Assembly (NCBI RefSeq): GCF_030705605.1
Contig: NZ_JAPCKK010000001.1
Coordinates: forward strand, 186,001-250,000
DNA from: Paenibacillus zeirhizosphaerae
GTDB taxonomy: Bacteria > Bacillota > Bacilli > Paenibacillales > Paenibacillaceae
Direction of reading: 5' to 3'
DNA length: 64,000 bases
Made by a program: the position numbers and the translations under genes. Positions 52,892 to 61,759 of this stretch are shown one piece after another (positions within the stretch are counted from its first letter, which is position 1; each line of letters begins with the position of its first letter). The notes under the pieces are model-generated. The model saw only the letters and a list, made by a program, of their open reading frames with translations. It was not told the origin of the DNA and searched no databases.

Positions 52892-55201
52892 ATGGCTGTA
52901 CAAACAAAAGCCCACATAAAAGCAAGACCATTCGCGTTAAACGAGGTGATCCTGGGCGAAGGCCTCTTTAAAGAGGCAATGGAGCTGAACCGGTCCTATC
53001 TGCTGGAGCTTGTGCCTGACCGGCTGCTGGCGCGTTTCCGCGAATATGCCGGGCTTGCGCCCAAAGCGCCACAATATGAAGGCTGGGAGGCCATGACGAT
53101 TTCTGGTCATTCTCTGGGGCACTATTTGTCTGCTTGCTCCATGATGTATGCTTCGACGGCAGATGAACGCTTTAAAGAAATCGCACATTATATTACGGAA
53201 GAACTGGAGCTTTGCCAAGAGGCCCATGGAGACGGATATGTATCCGGCATTCCGGGAGGAAGGGAGCTTTTTGCAGAGGTGTCTGCCGGAGATATCCGCT
53301 CCAAGGGTTTTGATCTGAACGGTGCGTGGGCTCCCCTCTATACGCTTCATAAGCTGTTCGCCGGTTTGCGTGATGCGTATCATCTGACAGGCTGTGAGAA
53401 GGCATTGGAGATCGAGCGCGGGTTGGCCGACTGGCTTGGCGGGATTTTGCAGCCCTTGAATGAAGAGCAGATGCAGCAAATGATGGTCTGCGAATATGGA
53501 GGCATGAACGAGGTATTGGCCGATTTGTATGCGGATACCGGAGAAGAGAGCTACCTGCGGCTTGCCGAAAAATTCTGGCACAGGCTGGTGCTCGACCCGC
53601 TCAGCTCGCAGGAAGACTGTCTGCAGGGTATACACGCCAATACACAAATTCCAAAGCTGATCGGGCTTGCCAAAGAATATGAGCTGACCAATGATCCGAA
53701 GCGGCGGGAAGCGGCGGAGTTTTTTTGGCAGCGGGTGGTGGAGCACCATTCGTATGTCATTGGCGGCAATAGCTTTGGCGAATATTTTGGAGCACCGGAC
53801 GGTTTAAATGACCGCGTCGGACCGCATACAACGGAAACATGCAACACTTACAACATGCTTAAGCTGACCAATCATCTGTTTCAATGGAGTGGCTCCGCGA
53901 AGGAAGCGGATTTTTATGAACGGGCTTTGTTTAATCATATTTTGGCTTCACAGGACCCGGTTCACGGGGGTGTAACCTATTATCTGTCGCTGGCTATGGG
54001 CGGTCACAAGCATTTTGAAAGCAAATTCGATGGTTTTACATGCTGTGTCGGCACGGGTATGGAGAATCATGCAAGCTACGGCCGCGGCATTTATTTTCAT
54101 GATCAGGATAAGCTGTATGTCAACCAATTTATCGCCTCTACCTTGGAATGGAAAGAAGCAGGCATCACGTTAAAGCAAAATACCTCTTATCCGGAAACGG
54201 ATCATACCACGCTGGAACTTCAATGTGATCAGCCAGTGCCATTGACGCTGCTCATTCGTTATCCGTATTGGGCTGTTCAAGGCATAACCGTACGTGTAAA
54301 CGGCAAAGAACAGGAGATCATGTCGGAGCCGGGCAGCTTCGTATCGATCACCAGAACCTGGATCGACGGTGATGTCGTAGAGATGACGCTGCCGATGTCG
54401 CTGAGGCTGGAGAGAATGCCGGATAACCCGGGCCGGGCGGCTGTCATGTATGGACCGCTCGTGCTGGCGGGTGACCTCGGGCCGATCGATGATCCCAAGG
54501 CCAAAGAGTTTCTCTACACCCCTGTATTCATTCCCAAAACTGAGGAACTTGAGGACTGGATCCAGCCGGTGCAGGGGAAAACGAATACGTTTCGCAGTGT
54601 GCAGGCCGGGCATCCGCGAGATGTGGAATTATCTCCTTTTTATAAAATGCATGACCGTACGTATAGCGTATATTGGGATATTTTCACGCAGGAAACATGG
54701 CAGGAGGCGGAAAAAGAATATACCGCCGCACGTGAAAGACTGGCCATTCTGGAGCAGTGCACCATCGATTTTGCCCAGCCTGGAGAAATGCAACCAGAGC
54801 GGGATCATAACTTCCAGGGGGATACTTCGACCCGTACCGGATATGTGAATAACCGGCCTTACCGAAATGCAGGCATTGACGGCTGGTTTTCCTTCGATTT
54901 GCAGACAGACCCGGCGCTTCCGATGCTGCTGGTGATGACCTACACGGCTGCGCTGGAAATGCCCAACTGCGGTTTTGATATTTTGGTGAACGGTCATCTG
55001 CTTGAGCAGTTTAGGGAGGGCTTTGATGAAGCTGACAAGTTTTACAATATCAACGCCGAAATTCCGGCTGCCTATCTGGAGGGCAAGGAGCAGGCAACCA
55101 TAACCTTTAAGGCCAAGCCCGGACAGCGTATCCGCCGATTGTTTGGGCTGAGAATGGTCAATAAGGATGTGTATGAGCGACTCTATCAGGTGGAGAGTTA
55201 G
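52892..55201 (+). CDS. GH127/GH146-type beta-L-arabinofuranosidase
   Basis: A 769-residue protein of the same clan as the 29787 enzyme but a different, longer branch. From Met 52892 the likely acid/base is Glu297 (FGEYFGAPDG). The zinc/nucleophile residues are Glu315, Cys317 (TETCNTYNM) and Cys384-Cys385 (FTCCVGTGMENH). The last 200 residues add a beta-domain. No signal peptide is visible, so it acts inside the cell on imported substrates. GH146 relatives act on arabinose of pectin or arabinan. The start is uncertain: ATG 52892 has AAAGGA at a long distance; ATG 52880 and TTG 52862 are alternatives. Confidence 0.83.
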   Translation: MAVQTKAHIKARPFALNEVILGEGLFKEAMELNRSYLLELVPDRLLARFREYAGLAPKAPQYEGWEAMTISGHSLGHYLSACSMMYASTADERFKEIAHYITEELELCQEAHGDGYVSGIPGGRELFAEVSAGDIRSKGFDLNGAWAPLYTLHKLFAGLRDAYHLTGCEKALEIERGLADWLGGILQPLNEEQMQQMMVCEYGGMNEVLADLYADTGEESYLRLAEKFWHRLVLDPLSSQEDCLQGIHANTQIPKLIGLAKEYELTNDPKRREAAEFFWQRVVEHHSYVIGGNSFGEYFGAPDGLNDRVGPHTTETCNTYNMLKLTNHLFQWSGSAKEADFYERALFNHILASQDPVHGGVTYYLSLAMGGHKHFESKFDGFTCCVGTGMENHASYGRGIYFHDQDKLYVNQFIASTLEWKEAGITLKQNTSYPETDHTTLELQCDQPVPLTLLIRYPYWAVQGITVRVNGKEQEIMSEPGSFVSITRTWIDGDVVEMTLPMSLRLERMPDNPGRAAVMYGPLVLAGDLGPIDDPKAKEFLYTPVFIPKTEELEDWIQPVQGKTNTFRSVQAGHPRDVELSPFYKMHDRTYSVYWDIFTQETWQEAEKEYTAARERLAILEQCTIDFAQPGEMQPERDHNFQGDTSTRTGYVNNRPYRNAGIDGWFSFDLQTDPALPMLLVMTYTAALEMPNCGFDILVNGHLLEQFREGFDEADKFYNINAEIPAAYLEGKEQATITFKAKPGQRIRRLFGLRMVNKDVYERLYQVES

Positions 55202-55268
55202 GGATGGAACCCAAATGATCATGCTGCACCGATGGCGGGAGGCATGGTGATTAAATAAGCAGATTACA

Positions 55269-55315
55269 AAATAACCGGGAAGGAAGGGCAGATGCTCTTT
55301 CTCTCCCGGTTATTT
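55269..55315 (+). terminator. Terminator of the hydroxyproline/arabinofuranosidase operon
   Basis: AAATAACCGGGA and TCCCGGTTATTT form a perfect 12-pair outer stem with additional pairing inside. It lies 68 bases after the GH127 stop and is the first good stop signal since 39927. Confidence 0.75.
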
Positions 55316-55377
55316 CAGCTATTCAAGAGTCGATATCTTTAAACATTCAATGAATTTCTCGATCAGGGGCGTTTTTT

Positions 55378-55920
55378 CTAGTTTTGTTGACTTCGAAGGT
55401 ATTCTTCGTATTCAACTGTGAATTCAAGGGCTTGCCCGAAGTCGGGAGACATAAGAGAAAGAGCTGCTACAACATCTTCTTTATTGGTTTCGTTTAAAGC
55501 TAGGATTCGAGGCTGGCGTGGAACGCGAAACTGTGTATGATCGTGAAATACGATGGTGACTATGGTGCCGAGCGGTCCGTCATGCGGCGAATGTATACTG
55601 CTCCACATCCAGCGCTGCTGGTCGGTTTGTTCTGTGTTTCCCCATTCCCGCGAGATATCGAAATCACCAGGCAGCTTGGGCTCGGGACGTATCCCCAGTT
55701 CCTTAAACTGTCGATGGATTGGCAAGAATAACAGGTTGAGAAACGTCCCATATGCCATATCCCCTGCTTCAATGTATGCCTTCTGCAGCTTATCCCGATT
55801 GGTGTGAAGTACGTTTTGCCAATTCTCATCGACATAATTGCTAATGTATCTCTCGATCACCTCAATGGGATTTTCAGGGTTTGATTCCATGAATTCTTTC
55901 AGCGGTGTTATTTGCGTCAT
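55378..55920 (-). CDS. Hypothetical protein
   Basis: A 180-residue soluble protein without signal or membrane segments. It has EFMESNPENPIEVIERYISN near the start and a mid-region VTIVFHDHTQFRVPRQPRIL. It is not recognised as a known family. AAAGGAG precedes the ATG at 55920. It stands alone, between a terminator and the MerR gene on the other strand. Confidence 0.55.
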   Translation of the reverse strand: MTQITPLKEFMESNPENPIEVIERYISNYVDENWQNVLHTNRDKLQKAYIEAGDMAYGTFLNLLFLPIHRQFKELGIRPEPKLPGDFDISREWGNTEQTDQQRWMWSSIHSPHDGPLGTIVTIVFHDHTQFRVPRQPRILALNETNKEDVVAALSLMSPDFGQALEFTVEYEEYLRSQQN

Positions 55921-56095
55921 GGTTAACTCCTTTCACCTTTGATTTTGTTTTACCCTTTTAGCTTACAACATTGCTGCAAATGATAACGTTCCCCGCATAA
56001 ACTCCGATCTGACAGTTGAAAACCTTCTCAATATAGTTTAATGTTTGTTAATGCTCAAAAATCGGGAAGGTGTTAAAAGAAAGAGGGGGACCAGA

Positions 56096-56803
56096 GTGCG
56101 TTATTATAAGCCAATTGAAATCGCCAGAGAACTTGGTGTAAGTACAAGCGCCTTAAGGCATTATGAATCATGGGGAGTCATTCCAGCCCCTGAACGTGCG
56201 GCAAACGGTTACCGTCTCTACACCAGGGTGCACTTGGCTTATTTTCGTTGCCTGCGTGTTATGTTTGCCGGATTTGATGTTGCGGTTGCGTGTGATGTGC
56301 TTCGCCACATTCAAAAAGGGGATGTGGACGCTGCTTTTTGGCTGGTCACCAAAGAGCAAGCAAAATTGCAAAATGAAAAAGCCGTTGCCGACCGGACTCT
56401 TGCATTGCTGCAAAATTCGGAGCTTCCGCTTGTTATCGATAAAAAGATAAAAAATCATATGACGATTGGCGAGGCCGCCACTCTTACGGACGTGCCGGCC
56501 TCGGCCATTCGATATTGGGAAAAGGAAGGACTACTCTCGCCTGAGCGTAATCCTGAGAATGGTTACCGTATGTTCACCCCTCTACATATTAGGCAGATCC
56601 TGCTCATACATACACTGCGGAAGACGATTTACTTTCTGGAGAATATAAAGGATATTGTGCAGGCTATGGAATATCAGGATATGGATAGAGCCACAAGAGT
56701 GGTTGAAAACGCGCTGGAAATCATTCATGAACGAAATCGGCGGCAGTTATATGCGATTCATCAGTTAGTTGAACTTTGCAAGGAGGACGGGCTAATTCAG
56801 TGA
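56096..56803 (+). CDS. MerR-type regulator with two helix-turn-helix domains
   Basis: A protein of about 235 residues. Residues 1-55 form a MerR HTH and wing (IELARE-type IARELGVSTSALRHYE, then ANGYRLYTRVHLAYFRCL). A second MerR HTH appears at about 125-185 (TIGEAATLTDVPASAIRYWE, ENGYRMFTPLHIRQILL). Two DNA-binding heads in one chain are unusual, since MerR proteins normally dimerise. The start is taken as GTG 56096, with AGAGGGGGA upstream; the frame is open to 56045. Effector is unknown and no clear partner gene is next to it. Confidence 0.75.
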   Translation: MRYYKPIEIARELGVSTSALRHYESWGVIPAPERAANGYRLYTRVHLAYFRCLRVMFAGFDVAVACDVLRHIQKGDVDAAFWLVTKEQAKLQNEKAVADRTLALLQNSELPLVIDKKIKNHMTIGEAATLTDVPASAIRYWEKEGLLSPERNPENGYRMFTPLHIRQILLIHTLRKTIYFLENIKDIVQAMEYQDMDRATRVVENALEIIHERNRRQLYAIHQLVELCKEDGLIQ

Positions 56804-56853
56804 GCAGCCAAGGCTCTTTTATTTCTGATTTGAGTACTACCGCTCCGCTTTTT

Positions 56854-57168
56854 TTATGCTGGATCAGCAATGGACTCAACAGATTTAATAGTGGGGCGTT
56901 GAAAAAGCCTATTTCCATACGAAAAAAAATACTCTTCTCCAACTTTTAGAGAAGGAAGTTCAGAACGCGAATTCATATAAATAGTCTTTCTTTCTCTCGT
57001 TGTGTTAACTCTTTCAATCACTAAGTGGTCGCTTTTGATATCAACTAACTTAGCACTTTCGTAAGTACTGGAACCGCTAAAATAATAAAGTGTTCCTAGA
57101 ATTAGAAATACAATCACTGCTCTAATTATATTCCTTGATATAATTAGGTGTTTTTTACTGTTTTTCAT
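56854..57168 (-). CDS. Small single-pass membrane protein of unknown function
   Basis: A 104-residue protein. The N-terminus MKNSKKHLIISRN is basic, then one transmembrane helix (IIRAVIVFLILGTLYYF, about 14-30) and an extracytoplasmic domain ending in RLFQRPTIKSVESIADPA. GGAGG lies six bases before ATG 57168; the longer frame to 57228 has no ribosome site. It is not recognised. Confidence 0.5.
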   Translation of the reverse strand: MKNSKKHLIISRNIIRAVIVFLILGTLYYFSGSSTYESAKLVDIKSDHLVIERVNTTRERKTIYMNSRSELPSLKVGEEYFFSYGNRLFQRPTIKSVESIADPA

Positions 57169-57342
57169 AAAATACCTCCATACTCCAGGTCCTTTCGGTG
57201 TATCAATTGGAAATCTGAGCTTATCCAATCCCTCCTGTGGAATCCTAGATGGAAGCAGATCTGAACTATTGCTCTCTGGCTGCAGGAAGGAAAGCTTTGA
57301 TTAAAGGGTGAGCGATATCCGCACTCCCTTCCTAATGGGTTA

Positions 57343-58269
57343 TTATTCCATACTAATTTTTACAGCGGATTTTGCCAACGATTTTTTCAGCAAATCAACA
57401 TATACATAAATCTCTTCCGGCAATATGACATCGTTTCTTTTCACAAATCCGATATGCATCAGACTGTGCCCTTCCAAAGGAATAGCAATAATATTCGGTT
57501 CCATGTACTGTTCCGTAATAAGGCCGGTTCCCACATTGTAGCTATCCGTATTGGACAGCAAACTGTTCATGGTGCCCCGATCCTTTACATAGACCAGTTT
57601 CGTAAGATTATCCACTTGAATGGCTTCTTCTGCAAAATGCAGAAGTACATCATCCTGCTGATATGTGAGACAAGGATAGTCTCTTAATTGATCCAGGGTA
57701 ATGGAATTGAGGTGGGCGAGCGGGTGCTCTTTTCTAAGAAAAACGTGCTGCTTTACCGTAACCAAAGGAGTAAATACTAGTGAATTCGAAATAAAATAAC
57801 GCTCGAAAAAAAGTTGGTTTACATTGGTGAAAGACAAAATGCCCAAGATGCTTCTGCTTGCGCACACATCGTCAATCACATCCGTTGCCTTACCTTCGCG
57901 AATCGTCAGCTCGAAATTACGTTGCGACAAGGTATCCATCAGCTTCGCAAAGGCTTCTATGGCAAAGCCATAATGCTGAGAGGAGATAGAGAGCTTGGTC
58001 AAGTTTTCCGCTTTTTGCTTGTTAAAATGATAGACGATGGATTCAGTTTGCTCTAGCACCATTTTAGCGTAGAACAATAGTTCATTGCCCTCTTTCGTAA
58101 AAACAACGCCTTTATTCGTCCGGTCCAAAATGGTAATCCCCAATTCATCCTCCAAGTCCCGCAGCGCTTTGCTGATACTCGGTTGTGTAACGAACAGAGC
58201 AGATGCTGCTTTGCTGATCGATTCATGCTTGGATACTTCTATTAAATATTTGAATTGGTGTAGCTTCAT
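57343..58269 (-). CDS. LysR family transcriptional regulator
   Basis: A 308-residue LysR-type regulator. The N-terminal HTH is KHESISKAASALFVTQPSIS followed by KALRDLEDELGITILDRT. The rest is an effector-binding domain of the PBP2 type. It is divergent from the GNAT gene at 58487 and separated by 217 bases that include a palindrome, so it may control that gene and itself. Effector is unknown. Confidence 0.87.
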   Translation of the reverse strand: MKLHQFKYLIEVSKHESISKAASALFVTQPSISKALRDLEDELGITILDRTNKGVVFTKEGNELLFYAKMVLEQTESIVYHFNKQKAENLTKLSISSQHYGFAIEAFAKLMDTLSQRNFELTIREGKATDVIDDVCASRSILGILSFTNVNQLFFERYFISNSLVFTPLVTVKQHVFLRKEHPLAHLNSITLDQLRDYPCLTYQQDDVLLHFAEEAIQVDNLTKLVYVKDRGTMNSLLSNTDSYNVGTGLITEQYMEPNIIAIPLEGHSLMHIGFVKRNDVILPEEIYVYVDLLKKSLAKSAVKISME

Positions 58270-58354
58270 AATCCCGGCACCTTTCCATAAAACATGCTGT
58301 TCATTGACTTTGTTATAACCAAATTCTATAGCAAACGATTAATAAAGTCATTTA

Positions 58355-58369
58355 TTCATTTTGAATGAA
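58355..58369. promoter_or_regulatory. Palindromic LysR operator candidate
   Basis: TTCATTTTGAATGAA is a perfect inverted repeat with a three-base centre between the LysR and GNAT genes, in the usual T-N11-A type position for LysR proteins. Confidence 0.45.
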
Positions 58370-58486
58370 AAGTGCTAGTATATAAGGCAATAAACAACAG
58401 ATTCAAGAGGAGAAGCAAAATGAACCTGGAGTTTTGATATAAAGATAAGTAATGACAATAGTTGAAATGGAACGGAGGAACAGCTT

Positions 58487-58999
58487 ATGCTGCGAAAGGC
58501 CAAGGAATCGCATCTTCCTGAAATACTGGATATTTATAATGATGCCATTATGAATACAACCGCTGTGTATACCTACAAGCCACAAACATTGGAAAACCGA
58601 ATGCGCTGGTTTCACGACAAACAGGAGAACGGATTCCCGGTCATTGTTTTAGAAGATGGGGGGCAGGCGATGGGATTTGCCACTTATGGGCCATTTCGTC
58701 CGTGGCCTGCCTATAAATATACTGCCGAACATTCCGTATATGTGCATAAGGATTATCGCAGGCGTGGAGCAGGAAAGCTGCTGATTCAAGAAATTATAAA
58801 GCTAGCTGAAGCTAACGGTTATGCCACCCTGATCGCAGGAGTTGACGCTGCTAACGAGGGAAGTATCGTTTTACACAAAAAACTGGGTTTCACTCACTCA
58901 GGCACGATACGAAAGGCCGGGTATAAATTCGGGAATTGGCTCGATTTGGCATTCTATCAGCTTGATTTGGACGGACCGCAGCAGCCGACGGAAGATTAA
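58487..58999 (+). CDS. GNAT N-acetyltransferase, phosphinothricin acetyltransferase-like
   Basis: A 170-residue acetyltransferase. The acetyl-CoA loop is HKDYRRRGAGKLLIQEIIKL. A GVDAANEGSIVLHKKLGFTH segment and FGNWLDLAFYQLDL end match Pat/Bar-type enzymes that acetylate phosphinothricin, methionine sulfoximine or related amines. Substrate is uncertain. CGGAGGAACAGCTT precedes the ATG. Confidence 0.83.
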   Translation: MLRKAKESHLPEILDIYNDAIMNTTAVYTYKPQTLENRMRWFHDKQENGFPVIVLEDGGQAMGFATYGPFRPWPAYKYTAEHSVYVHKDYRRRGAGKLLIQEIIKLAEANGYATLIAGVDAANEGSIVLHKKLGFTHSGTIRKAGYKFGNWLDLAFYQLDLDGPQQPTED

Positions 59000-59003
59000 G
59001 CAT

Positions 59004-59040
59004 AAGCAACCTTGGTTCAGTGTACCCGGACTAAGGTTGC
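59004..59040. terminator. Hairpin between GNAT and the gpx scrap
   Basis: AGCAACCTTGGTTC pairs with GGACTAAGGTTGCT with one mismatch. It lacks a T-run; it may end the GNAT transcript weakly. Confidence 0.45.
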
Positions 59041-59067
59041 TGCTTAGTTCCAGTCTTGCTTTAAGCA

Positions 59068-59250
59068 CTAGAGAAGCGACTTAATGTCTGACTCCAGCTC
59101 AAATGGCTTGATTGTAGTCTCGTATCTGCCGAACACCTTGCCGTCACGACCGATCAAACACTTGGAGAAATTCCACTTGATCCCGTCACCGGCGTAGATA
59201 TCAGGGTATTTTTTCTGCAAAAAATCTTTCATCCACTGTCCGTAAGACAT
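59068..59250 (-). pseudogene. C-terminal remnant of a glutathione peroxidase gene
   Basis: The 60-residue frame contains QWMKDFLQKKYPDI, then IKWNFSKCLIGRDGKVFGRY and a TTIKPFELESDIKSLL end, which is the last third of a glutathione peroxidase/BsaA-type protein. The catalytic cysteine part is absent. The EamA stop is one base from its start, so the N-terminal part was deleted or replaced there. No ribosome site precedes the ATG. Confidence 0.7.
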
Positions 59251-59251
59251 T

Positions 59252-60121
59252 CTACGAAGCAGTGTCCCTTAGTTTACCGGGCCGCCAGTTAGCCAGAAAT
59301 ATGCCAACCAGGATTAAACCGCCGCCTCGGTATACATTTGTATAAACCACTTCGCCCAGCAGCAGCCATCCGGACAGCACGCCGAAAAAAGGCGCCAAAA
59401 ACAGAAACGCGCTTGTTCTGCCCGGTTCCCCTTGCTGCAGCAGGTAATACCAGACCGCAAACTGAACGATGGAGCCCAGCACTGCCAAATACAAAATAAT
59501 CCCGACGGATTGCATGTTGATTACCAAATGGGGAGCTTCTATAAACAATCCCAACACAACTAGTACGATTCCCCCACACAGCATTTGATAAGCTGTCAGC
59601 ACCCATATATTCATTTCGCCGGCCCATTGTTTAACCAGAAGTGTTGCGATGGCCCAGCATACTGCTGATCCCAACCCCAGCCACGTTCCTGTCTGCAGTT
59701 GCATTTGGAACCCGAGTGTAACGGTCACACCGACAAATCCGATGACTACTCCTGCCCACTGGGATAAGCGATAACGGGTACGGAAAACGATCGTTCCGAA
59801 AATGATGACCAAGAGCGGATTAATGAAGGTGAGAATGGCCGACTCGCCTGCTGTGATTGTCCTGAGACTGAGGAAGATGCAGCCCATGACCAAAGCGGTT
59901 TGAAACAGCCCGATCGTTGCGACTTTAAGCCAAGCTATTGCTGAAGCGGGGTGTTTTTTATTTCGAACCCAGAAAGCCATCAGCAGCCCGGCAAGCGTAA
60001 AACGGATACCTGCCAGAAGCAGGGGTGAAGCGTAGTCCAGCCCCATTTTCCCAAATGTAAAAGAGCTCCCCATCAGAGAGGTGGCCAATAGGACAAGCAA
60101 AATAAAAATAATGGGTTTCAT
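59252..60121 (-). CDS. EamA/DMT family transporter
   Basis: A 289-residue polytopic protein with two EamA repeats. The N-terminus MKPIIFILLVLLATSLMGSS, then GESAILTFINPLLVIIFGTI and a FLAPFFGVLSGWLLLGE motif, are typical. Members export amino acids, nucleobases or drugs. GGAGG lies five bases before ATG 60121; the longer frame to 60157 has no such site. The ArsR gene diverges upstream and may control it. It is a distinct sequence from the EamA gene at 9799. Confidence 0.83.
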   Translation of the reverse strand: MKPIIFILLVLLATSLMGSSFTFGKMGLDYASPLLLAGIRFTLAGLLMAFWVRNKKHPASAIAWLKVATIGLFQTALVMGCIFLSLRTITAGESAILTFINPLLVIIFGTIVFRTRYRLSQWAGVVIGFVGVTVTLGFQMQLQTGTWLGLGSAVCWAIATLLVKQWAGEMNIWVLTAYQMLCGGIVLVVLGLFIEAPHLVINMQSVGIILYLAVLGSIVQFAVWYYLLQQGEPGRTSAFLFLAPFFGVLSGWLLLGEVVYTNVYRGGGLILVGIFLANWRPGKLRDTAS

Positions 60122-60223
60122 AATTACCTCCGGTGTATCTATTTTGGAATGATGCACCTATGGTAGCATGGATATAGTTCGGTTAGGCTCGAAGTATGGA
60201 TGTATGGAATGGAGGATGTAAAA

Positions 60224-60916
60224 ATGGATGTAACACCTAATACGATGAAGGTGGCTGCGCTGATCGGAGACCCTTCACGAATAACGATGCTTATTCGCCT
60301 CATTGGGGGGAAAGCCATTCCTGCTACGGAACTTGCCCATGCCGCAGGAATTTCGCCCCAGACGGCCAGTACCCATCTTGCCAAGCTGGTGGAGGGAGGG
60401 CTACTCACCTATGAAATGCATGGAAGGCATAAATATTTTCGGCTGGCGAACAGCGAGGTGGCGCTTGCTCTGGAAGCTCTGCAGGCCATCGCACCGCAAA
60501 AACCGGTTCGCTCACTAAGGGAATCCGATCAATTAAAGGCTCTTCACTACGCGCGAACCTGTTATGACCATCTTGCAGGCAGAATCGGCGTGGCTCTGAA
60601 TGACAGGCTGCATGAGCTCAAATGGATCGAGGAAGCAGGGACGGAATATGAATTAACGGCGGAAGGACGGCTTTTTCTGCAGGATTTCGGTATTAATGTT
60701 GAGCTGTGCCGCGCAAAACGCCGCCGTTTTGCGCGGCCCTGTCTGGATTGGAGCGAGCGCCGCCATCATCTGGCCGGGAGCTTGGGTGCAGCCCTGACCG
60801 GCAGGTTTTTCGAGCTGGAATGGACCCGGCGACTGCCTGACGGGAGGGCTGTGTCGGTGACAGAGGCAGGAAAGAAGGGATTGGAAGCTGAGTTTGGCAT
60901 CGTGATTGGTAGTTAA
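60224..60916 (+). CDS. ArsR-type winged-helix regulator with C-terminal extension
   Basis: A 230-residue protein. Residues 1-85 form an ArsR winged helix (IPATELAHAAGISPQTASTH, GGLLTYEMHGRHKYFRLAN). The remaining 140 residues hold an RSLRESDQLKALHYARTCYD region with two copies of a DHLAGRIGVAL-like segment, not a plain metal sensor; a common ArsR metal site is not seen. It is divergent from the EamA exporter. GGAGG lies nine bases before ATG 60224. Confidence 0.82.
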   Translation: MDVTPNTMKVAALIGDPSRITMLIRLIGGKAIPATELAHAAGISPQTASTHLAKLVEGGLLTYEMHGRHKYFRLANSEVALALEALQAIAPQKPVRSLRESDQLKALHYARTCYDHLAGRIGVALNDRLHELKWIEEAGTEYELTAEGRLFLQDFGINVELCRAKRRRFARPCLDWSERRHHLAGSLGAALTGRFFELEWTRRLPDGRAVSVTEAGKKGLEAEFGIVIGS

Positions 60917-61084
60917 TATTCGTTAACTCTGCACCCTTGGAGAGAAACGCCCAGCCACGTTTGTATTTGGCATCATCGGGTAACTATATGTAAGAGGCAG
61001 GGCCGAAGGAACACTTGAGGGCTTTTGCAGAAGCAGATTTCCACAGGAGCAACCGCTCCAATTTATTTGAAGGAGGCAATGACA

Positions 61085-61255
61085 ATGGAATTTCAATCCG
61101 AAGATAAACTTCGCAACAAGCTGAATAAAGACGGAGATTCCCTGATGGAGCAAAAGAAAATGGAGAACGGTCAGGATATCGAGCCTGAGGCTGAAGAATG
61201 GGTTGCGAAAACGACACCGGGGATGGTCAAGGACGACAGAAACTCCTCCAAATAA
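61085..61255 (+). CDS. Small hydrophilic acidic protein
   Basis: A 56-residue charged protein, MEFQSEDKLRNKLNKDGD and so on, without membrane segments. Ideal AAGGAGGCAATGACA precedes the ATG at 61085, and a terminator follows 32 bases after the stop, so it looks like a real monocistronic gene. No family recognised. Confidence 0.6.
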   Translation: MEFQSEDKLRNKLNKDGDSLMEQKKMENGQDIEPEAEEWVAKTTPGMVKDDRNSSK

Positions 61256-61286
61256 GAGGAGAAGGGTCTTGGGCCTTTGATTTAAG

Positions 61287-61318
61287 ACAGATTGTCCTTG
61301 CGGGCAATCTGTTTTTTT
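61287..61318 (+). terminator. Rho-independent terminator
   Basis: ACAGATTG and CAATCTGT form a stem around TCCTTGCGGG, followed by TTTTTT. Confidence 0.85.
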
Positions 61319-61383
61319 AGATTCCAGCAAGTATAAACTTCTCGGTATAATTTCTTGCAATCGCAAGTTTACTTCGTTCCAAT

Positions 61384-61419
61384 TTCAATCCAAGATTCGC
61401 ATTCAATCCAAGATTCGCA
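61384..61419. repeat. Perfect 18-base tandem duplication
   Basis: TTCAATCCAAGATTCGCA occurs twice without a gap. It lies in a gene-poor stretch (61319-61759) where I see no convincing coding sequence; a minus-strand frame at 61427-61657 lacks a ribosome site. Confidence 0.8.
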
Positions 61420-61759
61420 CATCCCATTACGGATAAGCGAGCTTGTGCGAGCTATATCCACCTAAGCTTATATACCAACGTGTACGTAAGCGTCCATTCT
61501 CAGATCTCAGGCTATTGTACGAAATATCGTTCAAAATTGGTTTACGGGTTTGCATCCGGAATATGGGGTGAAAGACTGGCGAGGGCGGTCGTATTTCGTG
61601 GACTTCATTTGGATCGCGGGCGGGTTTTGTTTCGTATTTGATCGTATTTGAAATCATGGACTATGGTTCACATGGCACAGACCGTTCTCTGTGTTACCAT
61701 AATAAGGAATGTCATGTGCGGTATTTAACAAAATTATATAGAAGAAAGGCGATACTTCC

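Noticed and set aside
61427..61657. 76-codon minus-strand frame
   Set aside because: No ribosome site before the ATG and no family resemblance; it lies in a gene-poor stretch with a tandem duplication.
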